From contig CAYTZH010000072.1 in NCBI GenBank assembly GCA_964442285.1, positions 1 to 15,732 of the forward strand: DNA of 15,732 nucleotides, written 5' to 3'. This document shows positions 12,440 through 15,732 of this stretch, in pieces. This DNA comes from CAYTZH01 sp964442285 (GTDB lineage Bacteria > Myxococcota_A > UBA9160 > JAFDET01). A program made the translations under genes and the position numbers. The notes below the pieces were generated by a model. It saw only the letters and a program-made list of their open reading frames with translations. It ran no database searches and was not told where the DNA came from. Position 1 is the stretch's first letter; each line of letters starts with the position of its first letter.

Positions 12440-13764
12440 GCGAGGCCGTCGGCATCGGACTGGTCGGGTTCGGCACCATCGGTACCGGTGTGGCGAAGGT
12501 GCTGCGCCGGAACGCCGAGGTGATCGCGGAGCGCCTGGGCTTTCCGCTCCGGCTGGTACGCATCAGCGATCTCGACACCGAGCGGGATCGCGGCGTCGAT
12601 CTCTCGGGCGTCCGCTTCGACGCGGATACCGACGGCCTGCTGACGGACTCCGACGTCCAGATCGTGGTGGAGCTGATCGGGGGCTACGACACCGCCCGCC
12701 GGGTGATGCTCCGGGCCATCGAGAACGGCAAGCACGTGGTGACGGCAAACAAGGCCCTGCTGGCGCTGCACGGCAGCGAGATCTTCGACGCCGCCGCGGC
12801 CCGCGGCGTGGACGTCGCCTTCGAGGCGAGCGTGGGCGGGGGCATCCCCATCCTGCGGGCCCTCCGCGAGGGCCTCTCGGCCAACCGCATCGAGTCGCTG
12901 CACGGCATCATGAACGGCACCACCAACTACGTCCTCACCGAGATGGAGCGGACGGGGGAGCCCTTCGAGGCGGTGCTCAAGCGCGCCCAGGACCTGGGCT
13001 ATGCCGAGGCCGACCCGACCTTCGACGTGGACGGGATCGACGCGGCCCACAAGCTGACCCTGCTGGTGGCCATGGCGTTCGGCGCCCGCCTCACCTTCAA
13101 GGACATCCCCACCGAGGGCATCCGCGGGCTGCTCCCGGTGGACTTCGACGCCGCCCGGGGCTTCGGCTTCGTGTTCAAGCTCCTGGGCATCGCCAAGTGC
13201 CACCGGGAGGCCGGCGACGAGGACCGGGTGGAGGCGCGGGTGCACCCCACGCTGATCCCGGCCGACCACCTGCTGGCGAAGGTGGACGGGGCCATGAACG
13301 CCATCGCGGTGCAGGGCGACGCCGTGGGCCCGACCCTCTTCTACGGCGCCGGCGCCGGGGAGCTGCCCACGGCCAGCGCCGTGGTGGCCGACCTGATGGA
13401 GATCGCCCGCGAGCTGCGCCGGGGCACCGCGGGGCGCGTGGCGCCGCTCTCCTACGTGCCCCAGGCGCTCCGGGCCAAGCCGCTGGTACCCCTGGCGTCC
13501 CTGGAGGGCCGCTTCTACCTGCGCTTCCACGCCCTCGACCGTCCGGGCGTGCTCTCCCACATCGCGGGCGCCCTCGGCGACCAGGAGATCGGGATCGAGT
13601 CGGTGATCCAGCGCGGCCGCGGCGGCGAGGCGGGCTCGGTGCCGGTCATCATCCTGACCCACCCGGCCCGGGAGGCGGCGGTGCGCAGCGCGCTGGCGGA
13701 GATCGATCGCCTGCCGGACGTCACGGCCCCCACGCGGCTCGTGCGGATCGAGGAGGATCTGTGA
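12436..13764 (+). CDS. hom: Homoserine dehydrogenase with C-terminal ACT domain
   Basis: Reduces aspartate semialdehyde to homoserine with NAD(P)H, at the branch to threonine, methionine and isoleucine. The 442 residues show the dinucleotide-binding fold GFGTIGTG (Gly11, Gly13, Gly16), VVTANKALLALHG with Lys106, the substrate-domain signature GIMNGTTNYVLTEM, and the catalytic region FDVDGIDAAHKLTLL with Asp199, Asp202 and Lys206. A regulatory ACT domain occupies about 360-432 (FYLRFHALDRPGVLSHIAGALG), so feedback inhibition by threonine is expected from family knowledge. It is the monofunctional form: no aspartokinase is fused. The start overlaps alaC by four bases. Homoserine kinase, needed between hom and thrC, is absent from the window. 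Confidence 0.96.
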   Translation: MSEAVGIGLVGFGTIGTGVAKVLRRNAEVIAERLGFPLRLVRISDLDTERDRGVDLSGVRFDADTDGLLTDSDVQIVVELIGGYDTARRVMLRAIENGKHVVTANKALLALHGSEIFDAAAARGVDVAFEASVGGGIPILRALREGLSANRIESLHGIMNGTTNYVLTEMERTGEPFEAVLKRAQDLGYAEADPTFDVDGIDAAHKLTLLVAMAFGARLTFKDIPTEGIRGLLPVDFDAARGFGFVFKLLGIAKCHREAGDEDRVEARVHPTLIPADHLLAKVDGAMNAIAVQGDAVGPTLFYGAGAGELPTASAVVADLMEIARELRRGTAGRVAPLSYVPQALRAKPLVPLASLEGRFYLRFHALDRPGVLSHIAGALGDQEIGIESVIQRGRGGEAGSVPVIILTHPAREAAVRSALAEIDRLPDVTAPTRLVRIEEDL

Positions 13765-13783
13765 TCCTCTTCGCGGAGGACCC

Positions 13784-13787
<4 letters not shown>
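13751..13787 (+). promoter_or_regulatory. hom-thrC junction: hairpin and possible 8-codon coupling cistron
   Basis: GAGGATC (13753-13759), TGT, GATCCTC (13763-13769) is a perfect 7-bp inverted repeat over the hom stop. In the same place AGGAGGA (13751-13757) precedes GTG 13761, which opens an 8-codon frame (MILFAEDP) ending at TGA 13785-13787. Its start overlaps the hom stop and its stop overlaps the thrC start, each as GTGA. GGAGGA-N3-c/tGTGA occurs twice, at 13752-13764 and 13775-13787, 23 bases apart. It may relay ribosomes from hom to thrC; chance is not excluded because the frame is so short. Confidence 0.35.
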
Positions 13788-15132
<1,345 letters not shown>

Positions 15133-15133
<1 letters not shown>

Positions 15134-15732
15134 TGTTCACGGGTATCGTCGAGCGGGTAGGGGAGGTGCGCGAGGCCACGCCGACGGGCGAGGTGGTCCG
15201 CTTCGCCCTCGAGGCCGGCCCCGTGGCCGAGGGCGTGGCCATCGGCGACAGCGTCGCCATCAACGGCGCCTGCCTCACGGTGACCCGGGCCGAGGCCGGT
15301 ACGCTCTACTTCGAGGCCGTGCAGGAGACCCTGCAGCGCACGTCCCTGTCGGGGCTCGGCCCCGGCACGCGCGTCAACCTGGAGCGGGCCCTGCGCGCCG
15401 ACCAGCGCCTCGACGGCCACATCGTGCAGGGACACGTGGACGCCACCGGCGAGGTCGAGCGCCTGGAGCGCCGGGGCGACGACGTGCGTCTGTACGTGCG
15501 CTGCCCCGCGGAGTTCGCCGACCAGCTCGTCGAGAAGGGCTCCGTGGCCATCGACGGCGTCTCCCTCACGGTGGTGGGCGTCCGCGACGCGGGCTTCGAC
15601 GTCGCGCTGATTCCCCACACCCTGGCGATCACCACCCTGGGCGACCGCCAGCCGGGCGACCGGGTGAACCTCGAGGCCGACGTCCTCGGCAAGTACGTCA
15701 AGAAGTACGTCGAGCGCATCCTGCAGCGCTAG
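15133..15732 (+). CDS. ribE: Riboflavin synthase, alpha subunit
   Basis: Dismutates two molecules of 6,7-dimethyl-8-ribityllumazine to riboflavin, the last step of the pathway. The 199-residue protein has the two tandem lumazine-binding barrels: the first opens with MFTGIVERVGEV and has INGACLTVT; the second starts at about residue 95 with DGHIVQGHVDATGEV (His96, His101) and has IDGVSLTVVGV, then PHTLAITTLG. The C-terminal helix KYVKKYVERI supports trimer formation in the family. Gene is complete; its TAG stop is the last triplet of the window. The start overlaps the thrC stop by one base and there is only a weak Shine-Dalgarno, so translation is probably coupled to thrC. No FMN riboswitch can fit between them. 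The usual neighbours ribD, ribBA and ribH may follow outside the window. Confidence 0.97.

Overview
This is a high-GC stretch (roughly 70% by eye, codon third positions almost always G or C) of a bacterial chromosome. It is probably a draft or metagenome scaffold, because it contains a 100-N gap. No rRNA, tRNA, transposase, integrase, phage gene or CRISPR array is visible. Gene content and style (long RecG with an N-terminal extension, K+-independent membrane pyrophosphatase, alaC-hom-thrC cluster) suggest a deltaproteobacterial-type lineage such as Myxococcota, Desulfobacterota or Binatota. This is an inference with low confidence; no marker gene here settles it.

Layout. (1) 1-5519, plus strand: carB, cut at its 5' end by the window edge, then recG. 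(2) 5530-7573, minus strand: a small predicted lipoprotein convergent with recG, then an assembly gap inside a 34-bp tandem repeat, then a thiamine-diphosphate enzyme of the acetolactate-synthase superfamily. The repeat is made from the last bases of that enzyme gene. (3) 7574-7744: a divergent intergenic region with a 7-bp-arm palindrome plus a third half-site, the best operator candidate in the window. (4) 7745-11128, plus strand: hppA (proton-pumping pyrophosphatase) and an APC-family amino-acid permease. (5) 11129-11239: a short intergenic region with a possible hairpin and a sigma70-like promoter. (6) 11240-15732, plus strand: a tight operon alaC-hom-thrC-ribE with overlapping or nearly overlapping genes. 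Window end coincides with the ribE stop codon.

How the genes fit together. Most are housekeeping: carbamoyl phosphate for pyrimidine and arginine synthesis (carB), repair of stalled forks (recG), pyrophosphate-driven proton pumping (hppA), alanine/pyruvate transamination (alaC), two steps of threonine synthesis from aspartate semialdehyde (hom, thrC; no homoserine kinase is present here) and the last step of riboflavin synthesis (ribE). The ThDP enzyme, the permease and the lipoprotein are the less-determined genes.

I did not find a convincing undescribed biological system. Points most worth a second look are: the identical 55 bp on both sides of the N gap and the gene-derived minisatellite there; a likely non-standard (ACG) start for recG and an unresolved start for the permease; the palindromic operator between the divergent genes; and a possible 8-codon coupling cistron joining hom to thrC by two GTGA overlaps.
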